NCBI GenBank assembly: GCA_903921605.1
Contig: CAIXQV010000030.1
Span: forward strand, 1-15,759
Direction of reading: 5' to 3'
Length of the DNA: 15,759 bases
Source of the DNA: an uncultured Planctomycetaceae bacterium
Lineage (GTDB): Bacteria; Planctomycetota; Planctomycetia; Planctomycetales; Planctomycetaceae
Below the pieces are notes generated by a model. It was not told the origin of the DNA. It saw only the letters and a list, made by a program, of their open reading frames with translations, and made no database searches. Within the stretch, counting starts at the first letter, position 1. Every line of letters starts with the position of its first letter. Below, piece after piece: positions 1-7,280 of the stretch. The position numbers and the translations under genes were made by a program.

Positions 1-567
1 GGCATGCCGCTGGGCGTTTGCCTGGCACTTAGCCGAATGCGGGGGCGATCAATAATCAAGGCACTGGTATTTTCAGGCATGGCGATGCCGCCGGTGGTTG
101 TTGGGCTGCTGCTCTATCTGCTGCTTTCTCGATCCGGTTGGCTCGGTGAATGGCAGTGGTTGTTTACCGCGCGTGCCATGATTCTGGCTCAAGTGATTCT
201 TGATCTGCCGTTTGTGATCGGAATAACTTTAACGGCCGTTGAAGCCGTGCCGGAAGAACTGAGATTTCAATTGCAAAGCCTGGGAGCAACTCCGTGGCAG
301 TTGCGATGGACCCTGCTGGGTGAATCACGGAATGGATTGATGCTGGCCGCGATGACAGCATTGGGACGCAGTCTGTCGGAGGTCGGAGCGGTCCTGATGG
401 TCGGAGGAAACATCGAAGGGCATACGCGAGTGCTCACCACCGCCATTCTGCTGGAAACCGGACGTGGGCGATTCGCAATTGCTTTGTCGCTGGGGGCCAT
501 CCTGTTCGCTCTGGCGTTGGCGATTAATCTGGTGTTCATAAAGCTCCGAAGACAGACCTCACGATGA
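1..567 (+). CDS. tupB: Tungstate/molybdate ABC transporter permease (TupB type), 5' end cut off by window
   Basis: Inner-membrane permease subunit of an oxyanion importer. The reading frame is open from base 1, so the first visible ATG at 4 is probably internal; TupB proteins are usually about 40 residues longer than the 187-189 seen here. Several hydrophobic segments are visible (about residues 20-42, 57-77, 115-135 and 155-180 counted from the ATG at 4). The cytoplasmic coupling loop that docks on the ATPase is recognisable around residues 84-105 (EAVPEELRFQLQSLGAT...W), a form of the EAA motif of binding-protein-dependent permeases. The stop TGA overlaps the next start (ATGA), which indicates translational coupling with the ATPase gene. 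Assignment to tungstate rather than molybdate rests mainly on the binding protein two genes downstream. The family is secure; substrate choice is inferred. Confidence 0.85.
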   Translation, partial: GMPLGVCLALSRMRGRSIIKALVFSGMAMPPVVVGLLLYLLLSRSGWLGEWQWLFTARAMILAQVILDLPFVIGITLTAVEAVPEELRFQLQSLGATPWQLRWTLLGESRNGLMLAAMTALGRSLSEVGAVLMVGGNIEGHTRVLTTAILLETGRGRFAIALSLGAILFALALAINLVFIKLRRQTSR

Positions 568-1292
568 CTAGTAGACCGCTGTATCATCTGTTAAACGTCT
601 GTCGCGAACTGAGCCCGGAATTCGCATTGCGAATCGATGACTGGCAACATTCGGCGGGTCAAACACTTTGTCTTGTTGGCCCTGCCGGTGCCGGCAAAAC
701 AACGTTTTTGAAGGTTCTGACCGGCCTGATCTCACTTCAGACTGGTTCAATTGAGTTTGATGGGCATGGCTGGTCTCAAGGAGTTGCATCGATAGATGAT
801 TCTCGACGGATCGCGCTGGTTCCCCAGCGGCCCTTGCTGTTGTCACGCAGCGTTCGGGCCAACGTGGAATACGGATTGCAACTGCGAGGATTCAGGGCGG
901 ATGACTGGATTAACGAACTATTACATCGACTGGGACTTGAGAAACTAGCTGCAAAGTCTGCGCAGACGCTCTCCGGTGGCCAGACACAATTGGTTGCGAT
1001 CGCTCGAGCCCTCGCACTGCGACCGACGGTGCTTTTGCTGGACGAGCCGACGGCCAATCTGGATCCTGCTTTGGTGGGATTGGTTGAGCAGGTTCTGGAA
1101 GAAATGCGACAACGTCATCGAACGACTTTAATCTGGGCGACTCATAACATGTTTCAGGCCCGACGTGTGGCGGACCGCGTGGCTCTGCTTCTTGCGGGGC
1201 GGATTGTGGAGATCTCCGCACGAGATGATTTTTTTCATCGGCCGGTTGATCCTCGGACTCAGGATTTTGTGAACGGAAGAATGGTGTATTGA
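564..1292 (+). CDS. tupC: Tungstate/molybdate ABC transporter ATP-binding protein (TupC type)
   Basis: ATPase that powers the importer, on the cytoplasmic face. In the 242-residue protein the Walker A motif is GPAGAGKT (39-46), the Q-loop glutamine is Q88 in VPQRP, the ABC signature LSGGQ is at 136-140, Walker B is VLLLDEP (156-162) with catalytic E161, and the H-loop histidine is H194 in ATHN. All elements needed for ATP hydrolysis are present. The length fits a minimal ABC ATPase with no C-terminal TOBE domain, as expected for TupC rather than ModC. It starts at the ATG of an ATGA overlap with tupB, and its stop overlaps the ATG of tupA (TGATG), so the three proteins should be made in fixed proportion. 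Confidence 0.92.
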   Translation: MTSRPLYHLLNVCRELSPEFALRIDDWQHSAGQTLCLVGPAGAGKTTFLKVLTGLISLQTGSIEFDGHGWSQGVASIDDSRRIALVPQRPLLLSRSVRANVEYGLQLRGFRADDWINELLHRLGLEKLAAKSAQTLSGGQTQLVAIARALALRPTVLLLDEPTANLDPALVGLVEQVLEEMRQRHRTTLIWATHNMFQARRVADRVALLLAGRIVEISARDDFFHRPVDPRTQDFVNGRMVY

Positions 1293-2125
1293 TGAGTCGA
1301 CATGTTATACGAGTGCTCTGGGCCGGTCTTGTTTTACTCTCGATCGGATGCGAAGGAAGAACTCCGGCGCGATCTCCGGAAGTCCAGCACCCAACGCTGA
1401 CTCTGGCGACGACGACCAGCACGCGAGACACCGGACTACTCAATGCAATTCTGCCAGGGTTTCGGGAGCAGACGGGCATTGATGTTAAAGTCGTTGTGGT
1501 TGGTTCGGGACAGGCTATAGAGATGGGTCGGAGCGGCGATGTGGATGTTCTCCTGACGCATTCTCCTGATGCTGAAAAAGAATTTGTCGAAGACGGATTC
1601 TCCCAACAGCGGACACCGGTCTTTCACAATGATTTTGTGTTGATCGGTCCGGTCAGCAGTTCCTTGCGGGAAAATACACCGACGACGGTCAGCGAAGTCT
1701 TGTCTCGAATTGCAGCCGAGAATCTGACATTCGTGTCCCGCGGAGATGATTCCGGTACGCATCGAAAGGAAGAGGCACTCTGGAAGGCGGCAGGGATCAA
1801 CCCGACCTTTTCAAATTACCTGAAAGCAGGCAGCGGGATGGCTCAGACCCTGAGAGTCGCTGAGGAGAAACAAGGTTGGACAATCACGGACCGAGGAACA
1901 TTTCTGGTGCTGAAGAAGGAACTTAGTCTGACCATTCTGGTAGAGGGTGATCCACAATTATTAAATCCATATGCCGTCATGCTGGTGGATCCGGCGCGGC
2001 ACCCTCATGTTCAGGCGGAGTCCGCTGAAAAGTTTCTTCTCTATTTGACGAAAGAGTCGACTCAAAAGCTGATCAGTGATTTCGGTATAGATAGTCACGG
2101 GCAGCCACTCTTCTTTGTGAACTGA
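1292..2125 (+). CDS. tupA: Tungstate/molybdate-binding lipoprotein (TupA type)
   Basis: Substrate-binding protein that captures tungstate (possibly molybdate) outside the inner membrane and delivers it to TupB. The N-terminus is a lipoprotein signal: basic MSRHVIRV, a hydrophobic core, then the lipobox SIGC with C20 as the expected lipidated residue. After a short linker comes TTTSTRDTGLL, the oxyanion-binding signature characteristic of TupA, followed by VVVGSGQA and GDVDVLLTH, the usual periplasmic-binding-protein layout; SRGDDSGTHRKE around residues 150-160 is also typical of the family. I chose the ATG at 1292, which overlaps the tupC stop, over a TTG one codon earlier. A 24-bp gap separates the gene from the convergent methyltransferase gene; the palindrome GACTCATGAGTC at 2140-2151 lies there, but I see no convincing terminator. 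Confidence 0.9.
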   Translation: MSRHVIRVLWAGLVLLSIGCEGRTPARSPEVQHPTLTLATTTSTRDTGLLNAILPGFREQTGIDVKVVVVGSGQAIEMGRSGDVDVLLTHSPDAEKEFVEDGFSQQRTPVFHNDFVLIGPVSSSLRENTPTTVSEVLSRIAAENLTFVSRGDDSGTHRKEEALWKAAGINPTFSNYLKAGSGMAQTLRVAEEKQGWTITDRGTFLVLKKELSLTILVEGDPQLLNPYAVMLVDPARHPHVQAESAEKFLLYLTKESTQKLISDFGIDSHGQPLFFVN

Positions 2126-2149
2126 CTGCACATTGTGTCGACTCATGAG

Positions 2150-3202
2150 TCAGGTTGCTTTGTCATGTGGCCGAGTGACCTGTCGCACAAGTTGTCCGCA
2201 CGCTGCCGCGATATCAGTGCCAAGCGAATAGCGGGTCGTGACTTTGAGTCCGGCATTCTTGAGTGAGCCTGAGAACTGCCGAATCACTTCGGACGAGCTT
2301 CCCTGCAGATGCGGCGCGTCGTCGATCGGGTTGAATGGAATCAGATTGATGTGGACGTTGATGTCGTGAACCCACGCGGCCAGTTGCTGAGCCTGTTCAG
2401 GAGAATCATTAATCCCTCTAAGCATCAGGTATTCCAGCATCACGGGTCTCTTCTGCAGGCGGTTAATCTCCGTGATGGCTCGTTTTATCTCCGGAAGTTG
2501 AAACTTTCGTGCCAGTGGAATAATGGACTGCCGAACTTCCTGATCCACACTGTGCAGACTGAGTGCCAGGTTGACGGAAGGAAATCGCTGAGCACATCGA
2601 ACCATGGCCTCCGGGATTCCAACCGTCGAAACCAGCAGGCTCGCTGGAGAACGCGCAAACTGACGAGTATCTGTCAGACACTCGATCGCCTCGAACAGAT
2701 TTTGCTGATTGTGAAATGGCTCTCCCATTCCCATCAACACAATGTTATGCAGTTGTCGTTGTTCGGCTGCCAGAAGTTGCCCGACCTGCACGACTTGATC
2801 GAGTATCTGTGCCGCAGAAAGATTCTGAGCGATCCCCATGTGGCCCGTTGCACAGAATTCGCAAGCCGCCGCGCAGCCGACCTGACTTGAAAGACACAAT
2901 GTTGTTCGTCCTGTGGCGATCCGGAGAATCACCGTTTCAATCGGCAACCCAGCTTCTGTTCGGAACAACAGTTTTGTTGCCCCATCGATTTGAGAGTCGT
3001 AACGCTGCGACAGTTCCAGACAGTGGAGCTTCAGATGATGTGATTCCGGGACGTCCGCCGTCAGCGCGAAGTCTGTCAACACCGCGAAATCCGGCAGGAA
3101 TCGTTTGAGCAATCGATTGCGGAGACGGCGAATCACTTCATGACTCAAACGCAGATCAAGTCGCAGTGATTCCGTAGCCGCGTTATCAAACAAATCAGTC
3201 AT
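2150..3202 (-). CDS. rlmN: Radical-SAM 23S rRNA A2503 methyltransferase, RlmN/Cfr family
   Basis: Predicted to methylate adenosine 2503 in the peptidyl-transferase centre of 23S rRNA (C2 if RlmN, C8 if Cfr). In the 350-residue protein the [4Fe-4S]/SAM motif is C110-x3-C114-x2-C117, preceded by C103 in LCLSSQVGC, the spacing seen for the partner cysteine of E. coli RlmN (C118). GMGEP (158-162) is the SAM-binding GGE-like motif. C335 in AACGQL matches the methyl-carrying cysteine. All catalytic residues are therefore present. Several segments read more like Cfr than typical RlmN: CEFCATG, an F-x2-SP-x2-L-x2-ST-x-GI stretch (182-196) and P-x-VNL-x2-SLHS (208-218). The N-terminal domain is only loosely similar to RlmN. 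It ends 24 bp from tupA (convergent). Family is certain; the RlmN/Cfr choice is not, and the gene symbol is provisional. Confidence 0.88.
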   Translation of the reverse strand: MTDLFDNAATESLRLDLRLSHEVIRRLRNRLLKRFLPDFAVLTDFALTADVPESHHLKLHCLELSQRYDSQIDGATKLLFRTEAGLPIETVILRIATGRTTLCLSSQVGCAAACEFCATGHMGIAQNLSAAQILDQVVQVGQLLAAEQRQLHNIVLMGMGEPFHNQQNLFEAIECLTDTRQFARSPASLLVSTVGIPEAMVRCAQRFPSVNLALSLHSVDQEVRQSIIPLARKFQLPEIKRAITEINRLQKRPVMLEYLMLRGINDSPEQAQQLAAWVHDINVHINLIPFNPIDDAPHLQGSSSEVIRQFSGSLKNAGLKVTTRYSLGTDIAAACGQLVRQVTRPHDKAT

Positions 3203-3274
3203 TTCGAGTCAGCAAGCGGAGTCTGGAGAGAGTCCCGAGTAAACGTCAGGTTTGAATAAAATGGAGACTCAGTC

Positions 3275-3373
3275 GGTGAGCCTGCGTTCGCTAAAGCGAA
3301 CTTGTCACACCCTACAGAATAACGTTGAAAACTGTAGGGTGTGACAAGTTCGTCCAACGAACGCAGGCACACC
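3275..3373. repeat. 99-nt cloverleaf-like inverted repeat (BIME/MITE-like element)
   Basis: A near-perfect inverted repeat in the gap between the methyltransferase and serine hydrolase genes. The inner stem is 21 bp and perfect (3297-3317 with 3332-3352, loop 3318-3331). The outer stem is 11 bp and perfect (3280-3290 with 3358-3368), extended by four more pairs after one mismatch (3275-3278 with 3370-3373). The interruption in each arm can fold as its own hairpin: TTCGCT-AA-AGCGAA at 3287-3300 and GTTCGT-CCA-ACGAAC at 3348-3362. Read another way, these are two inverted copies of a unit with GTAGGGTGTGAC next to a short hairpin, the layout of REP pairs (BIMEs). No transposase gene is near. It probably has no coding role; mobility or an mRNA-end function is inference. 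Confidence 0.85.
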
Positions 3374-3420
3374 ACTGGCGATTTAAGCTTCAATTCAGGA
3401 AACATTGGCGGCAGGCCGTA

Positions 3421-3444
3421 ACACCGAAACACCGAAACACCGAT
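3421..3444. repeat. Three tandem copies of an 8-bp unit (ACACCGAA)
   Basis: ACACCGAA is repeated at 3421-3428 and 3429-3436, with a third copy differing in the last base (ACACCGAT, 3437-3444). The third copy overlaps a small hairpin, ACCGA (3439-3443) with TCGGT (3449-3453), just past the stop codon of the minus-strand serine hydrolase gene. On that strand the hairpin is followed by a GTTTCGGTGTTTCGG stretch, too weak in T to call a terminator. Probably a slippage repeat. Confidence 0.6.
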
Positions 3445-3454
3445 ATCGTCGGTT

Positions 3455-4552
3455 CTACTTCAACGCCGAAACCACGGCTGCCCCCGCGAGATCTCTGGGA
3501 TGAGGATCAACCGCTCGTCCCGGCAGCGAAGTCAGAATTACGCAGATCGCCTCTTTGCTGCGATCGGCCCAGGCTAGAGTTCCTGTTGAACCTGTATGGC
3601 CGAATGTTTCCTCCGAGCATCCTCGACTACCGGCGGCGGCTCCCACGTTGAAGCCCAGTCCTCGCGGTGTCAGTTCTGAGGCGTTGTGATTGCGAACCAT
3701 CATTCTCGCTGTTTCTGGTTTGAGAACTCTGCCTTGTTCGTGCAAAAACTCTTCCAGAAATCGGCTCACATCCGCCGCTGAAGCATGAGTCCCGCCCCAC
3801 GGCGCGCCAAGGCCGCGCCAATAAGCACTATTCCAGTCCCATTCCTTTGCGGTCGGGTCACCAGCACCAGCTTCTGGGGCTGCAAACTCTGTCTGACACG
3901 GCACAAAGTCGCTCAGTTGAAATCGCCCCAAGCCTTGAGCCGAATGCTGCATCCCCAGCGGAGCAAGCACAGTTTTTGCGACAAGATCGCGGATGTTGGT
4001 ACCGCTGATGAGTTCGGCCACATGGGTCACCAGAAGAATCGCCATGCTGGAGTATCCATAGCGAGTTCCTGGTTCAAACACTAACGGCGTTCGGATGGCC
4101 TTTTCAACAAACTCATTCAGATCGCCGTGGCTTCTTCGCAGAACATCATTCTCCGGAAGTTGATCGGGAAGGCCTGAGACATGAGTCATCAAGTCTCGTA
4201 GTGTGATTCGTTCGCGACCATCGCCAGTGAAAGTCGGGAGAAATTTCTTTACTGGATCCTCAAGTCGAAACTGGCCCTGATCAAACAGAGTCATCAATGC
4301 TGTCACGCAAATCGGTTTCGAAATTGACCCTAGCAGAAACATCGCGTCACTGGATTTTGCTGCTCCGAAGTACTTCGAAAAGGATTCCTCTTTTTGAACT
4401 ACATGCAGCACCGCCGCAGAAACCTGCCCGCTCGACGTCGCCTTGTCCAGCACCTGACAGGCGGCTTCAAATTGTTCAGTGCGGACAGCTCCCAGAAGCG
4501 GCGTGGCAAGGCTGGCGGCAACGCCGGTCAAAAGAAAGTCACGTCGATTCAT
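3455..4552 (-). CDS. Tat-exported serine hydrolase, beta-lactamase/penicillin-binding-protein fold (class C/EstB type)
   Basis: Likely an esterase, peptidase or other serine hydrolase acting outside the cytoplasm; the true substrate cannot be read from the sequence. The 365-residue protein starts NRRDFLLTG followed by a hydrophobic stretch ending near LLGA, a twin-arginine signal. The nucleophile motif S-x-x-K is SISK (S76, K79) in FLLGSISKP; the second motif is Y167-S-S, where class C enzymes have Y-x-N; the third is HTGSTG (319-324), replacing KTG. This set is usual for the beta-lactamase-related (Pfam Beta-lactamase) family including EstB-like esterases. I chose the ATG at 4552 because it places RR near the N-terminus; an upstream GTG at 4579 is possible. 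Transcription probably starts in the 181-bp gap before it, where no gene is seen. Confidence 0.87.
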   Translation of the reverse strand: MNRRDFLLTGVAASLATPLLGAVRTEQFEAACQVLDKATSSGQVSAAVLHVVQKEESFSKYFGAAKSSDAMFLLGSISKPICVTALMTLFDQGQFRLEDPVKKFLPTFTGDGRERITLRDLMTHVSGLPDQLPENDVLRRSHGDLNEFVEKAIRTPLVFEPGTRYGYSSMAILLVTHVAELISGTNIRDLVAKTVLAPLGMQHSAQGLGRFQLSDFVPCQTEFAAPEAGAGDPTAKEWDWNSAYWRGLGAPWGGTHASAADVSRFLEEFLHEQGRVLKPETARMMVRNHNASELTPRGLGFNVGAAAGSRGCSEETFGHTGSTGTLAWADRSKEAICVILTSLPGRAVDPHPRDLAGAAVVSALK

Positions 4553-4733
4553 GTTGGTTACCAGAGTTATTCTTTGCACGTGAGGAATTGCGGCCGAGTG
4601 TTCGCGGGATACTTCATGGGGAACATTGCCTCAATCCTGACCGCGCACTGAATAGTGATACGTGGTTTTGAGCGTTAGACCGAGAAGTCTCACTGCACTT
4701 GTCGCTCGTGAAATGCTTCACGCAACAGGCCGG

Positions 4734-6839
4734 TCAATTGGCCGTGGTGATCACAAACGCATCGGCTGCGCCAAGTTTCGTATAGACATCAGCGCAGAAC
4801 TGAAGCGACTTTGACGCTGCGTCCCGGGAGAGCGAAGTCCCCGATGCACTCACGGGATTCTCGATCTGCACGGATCGCGGAGCAATCATCGCAGCGATGT
4901 GGCCGATATCACCAGCATCTCGCAGCAGGCCGGGAACCAGCAATCCCAGTCGGGGCCCATTATACTTTTTGTCGTCGACAAATGTGCCGAGCGAATTCTG
5001 GACGAGTACCTGTGAAACTCGATCATCCATGGCCGCGGCCGTGAGAGCGATCGGACCGGAAGATCCCTGTCCTACAATCAGAATCTCCTTTGGCAGCGCA
5101 CCAAAGTGTTTCTCCAGAGCCTCCACAGTTTGAAAGACATCCATGGTCCATTGGCCCAACAGCGGGCGACCAATCCACAGGGACCACTCGGCGGAATTAT
5201 GATCAGGAGCGTTGCCAATCCGATCTCCCGCGACAGCATATCTTCCGGTTGCCCGCAGTTCTGGTGCGACAATTCCATAGCCCTGCTGCCGAAGCTTCTG
5301 AGCCTGTTCGCTGTTGAAAACTTTCTGAGAGCCTTCATCAATATTCAGCAGGATAGCCAGCTTCTGAGCATCTGATTTATCCGATAACCCTGAATCGCAT
5401 CTCGCGGAAATTTCCAGGTCGGTTTCCGTCTCATAAACCAGCTCGATGAACTTTTCATCAGGGCTTTTTGTGGCCGTCACTTCAACCGGAGATATTGTCG
5501 CTTTGATGTTCAGTGTTTTGGTGAGTTGATCCACGGCGCGCTCACGCAGAGCGGCTCGATCTTCAGGAGTTTTCACTTCTGCCAATGCCGTCAAATACGG
5601 TTGATCAAATTCTGACTCACGGGTTTTCAGAAGTTGTCGAGCTTCCTCGGCGAAGAATCGCGGGATCGTGACATAATCGTCGGGACGACTGTCACCTGGG
5701 AAACATCGCAGGACTTCCGGCTCTTCCGGTTTGATTTCCGGCTCTGGAATCGGACTGCCATCGCCTTCACCTTTCAAATGTTTGGTCATCCAACCGTACA
5801 TCGCTTCTCGCATCGGCGCATTGTAGTGATGAGGTGATTCGATAATCGTATGTTTGACGGCAGACGGGCCATCTGGTGAAGTCAGAGCAGCGATCTCACG
5901 GGCTCGGCTGATTGAGATGCGAGCCTGATCGACCGAGAACTGAAAAGCATCCTGCGTGGCACTGGTGACCATCAGTCCGCGATTGGCCGCAAGCCCCAGA
6001 ACATGCCCCTCTTCGTGACGCTGAAGAATGCCGGGCACCACTTCACACATGCAACAGGCAGCACTCAGATAAGCTTGATAGTTGCCGACGGAACATGTCG
6101 GCACGACACAGCGAAACCGTTCATCATACGCACCGGCATACATCGATTGATTGCCGCCGCCGCTGGCTCCGGTTACTCCCAGTCGACTGGGATCAACTTC
6201 CGGACGTGACTGCAGGTAGTCTACGGCTCGCATGTTTTCATAAACCTGAATACCCGACAGTGGCCGACCTAGCAGCAGCAGCGTTGCACCGGTCATTTCG
6301 CCGTGATATTCGCCCAGTGCTTCACCGATTGCACGTTCACCGGCCCCGAAGGCATCCACGCACAGGACAAAGAAACCCAACTTAGCCAGGCCGATGCAAC
6401 GCGACTGCACGACTGGATCCTGCTTCGCTCCGGCCCAGTGACCATGGACGCATAATACGGCAGGAAAAGTTTGCTCGGGCTTCCCGTCTGGAACGTAGGC
6501 ATTCGCGGTCATCCAGACACCAGGCATCGTCTGAAAGACAATTTTTTCGACGCGATAGCCATCTCGCACAATCTCACCGAGTTTACGAGCTTCCAGTGGA
6601 CATGGTTCGGCCGGAAAGCCGCCCCACGCCTTCAGCAAAAGATCGCGGAGATCGGTGCGTGTCTTCTGCCAGTCTTCGACAGTTCCCGGTGCATTATCGT
6701 TGGCACGCATGATCGCGGCCTGCTGTTTCACGAAGACGTTAAATCGCTTTGCGGGCTCAACCGGGCTTTGTTCGGTCTGAGCTGAGACGGGAAGCGGTTG
6801 CAACAGGATTATCGCAAGGCACGCAATCGCGATTCGCAT
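4734..6839 (-). CDS. Secreted two-domain alpha/beta-hydrolase (acetyl-xylan-esterase / dienelactone-hydrolase-like)
   Basis: Probable carboxylesterase, perhaps acting on polysaccharide decorations; substrate is inference. The 701-residue protein opens with a Sec signal peptide (MRIAIACLAIILLQPLPVSA, likely cut before QTEQ). The first hydrolase domain spans about 30-360: VHGHW (131-135) forms the oxyanion region, GASGGGN (224-230) carries nucleophile S226, D297 in SATQDAF is a likely acid, and H337/H338 in ESPHHYN the base. A second, shorter alpha/beta-hydrolase-like domain (about 450-700) has GQGSSG (590-595) and the APRSVQI strand, but no histidine near its C-terminus, so it is probably inactive or structural. 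Start at ATG 6839 is supported by GGAG 8 nt upstream and by placing the signal peptide at the very N-terminus; an upstream in-frame start at 6872 would add 11 residues and weaken the signal. Confidence 0.85.
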   Translation of the reverse strand: MRIAIACLAIILLQPLPVSAQTEQSPVEPAKRFNVFVKQQAAIMRANDNAPGTVEDWQKTRTDLRDLLLKAWGGFPAEPCPLEARKLGEIVRDGYRVEKIVFQTMPGVWMTANAYVPDGKPEQTFPAVLCVHGHWAGAKQDPVVQSRCIGLAKLGFFVLCVDAFGAGERAIGEALGEYHGEMTGATLLLLGRPLSGIQVYENMRAVDYLQSRPEVDPSRLGVTGASGGGNQSMYAGAYDERFRCVVPTCSVGNYQAYLSAACCMCEVVPGILQRHEEGHVLGLAANRGLMVTSATQDAFQFSVDQARISISRAREIAALTSPDGPSAVKHTIIESPHHYNAPMREAMYGWMTKHLKGEGDGSPIPEPEIKPEEPEVLRCFPGDSRPDDYVTIPRFFAEEARQLLKTRESEFDQPYLTALAEVKTPEDRAALRERAVDQLTKTLNIKATISPVEVTATKSPDEKFIELVYETETDLEISARCDSGLSDKSDAQKLAILLNIDEGSQKVFNSEQAQKLRQQGYGIVAPELRATGRYAVAGDRIGNAPDHNSAEWSLWIGRPLLGQWTMDVFQTVEALEKHFGALPKEILIVGQGSSGPIALTAAAMDDRVSQVLVQNSLGTFVDDKKYNGPRLGLLVPGLLRDAGDIGHIAAMIAPRSVQIENPVSASGTSLSRDAASKSLQFCADVYTKLGAADAFVITTAN

Positions 6840-7280
6840 TTCGAATTCTCCGGATTTAAATGAGTTGTTCACTCAGCTCAATCATCAGCAGATGAGGCAT
6901 TGAGCGAGTTCCCAGGAGCACACACGGCAAGGATATTCCGTGCGTGGCCACAATTGAGATGATGATCTGAATGAAATATCTCGCGAACACCCGACCTCAA
7001 TTTATGCCCCGCCCCGCAGGATAACGTGGCTTCATCCTGTTCAGCAATCGACGAGCGGAATAGAGAATGTCTCGAAGTGGTTCTTTGGTATGGTGTACCT
7101 CGGGACAGGGCTGCTGCCTGCATTTTTGTCCTGGTTGCAGAATCCCCCGGATGCAGCTTGAGAAAACTACTGCTGCCCCGTTTTCGTAGAAGTGGACACA
7201 TGATTCGGCAACCGCGATTTTGATTGATAAGATGGGGCCGACGGAATTTCCAGGCAACAGAGAAGAATTGAATTTCAGGT
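6840..7280. other. Intergenic gap of 441 bp between divergent genes
   Basis: No credible gene. Short open frames on both strands have no recognisable domain and biased, low-quality composition. The one structure I can point to is a hairpin at 6919-6946 (CACACACGG with CCGTGCGTG, one G-T pair, 10-nt loop), about 80 nt upstream of the minus-strand hydrolase start. Both flanking genes point away from the gap, so it should hold both of their promoters; I could not pick a convincing -35/-10 pair. Confidence 0.5.
6848..6851 (-). promoter_or_regulatory. Shine-Dalgarno GGAG that fixes the hydrolase start
   Basis: GGAG on the minus strand, 8 nt before the ATG at 6839. It supports that codon over an upstream in-frame candidate at 6872, which would put 11 residues ahead of the signal peptide. 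Confidence 0.6.

Noticed and set aside
2140..2151. Palindrome GACTCATGAGTC between tupA and the methyltransferase gene as a terminator
   Set aside because: It overlaps the methyltransferase stop, has no loop and no T-run on either strand; more likely a chance palindrome.
3199..3432. 77-residue minus-strand open frame running through the inverted repeat
   Set aside because: It is encoded largely by the hairpin element, has no domain and no ribosome-binding site; the open frame follows from the repeat.
6878..7201. Short open frames on both strands in the 6840-7280 gap
   Set aside because: They overlap each other, have no domain or start signal, and no hydrophobic or structured segment that would suggest a real protein.
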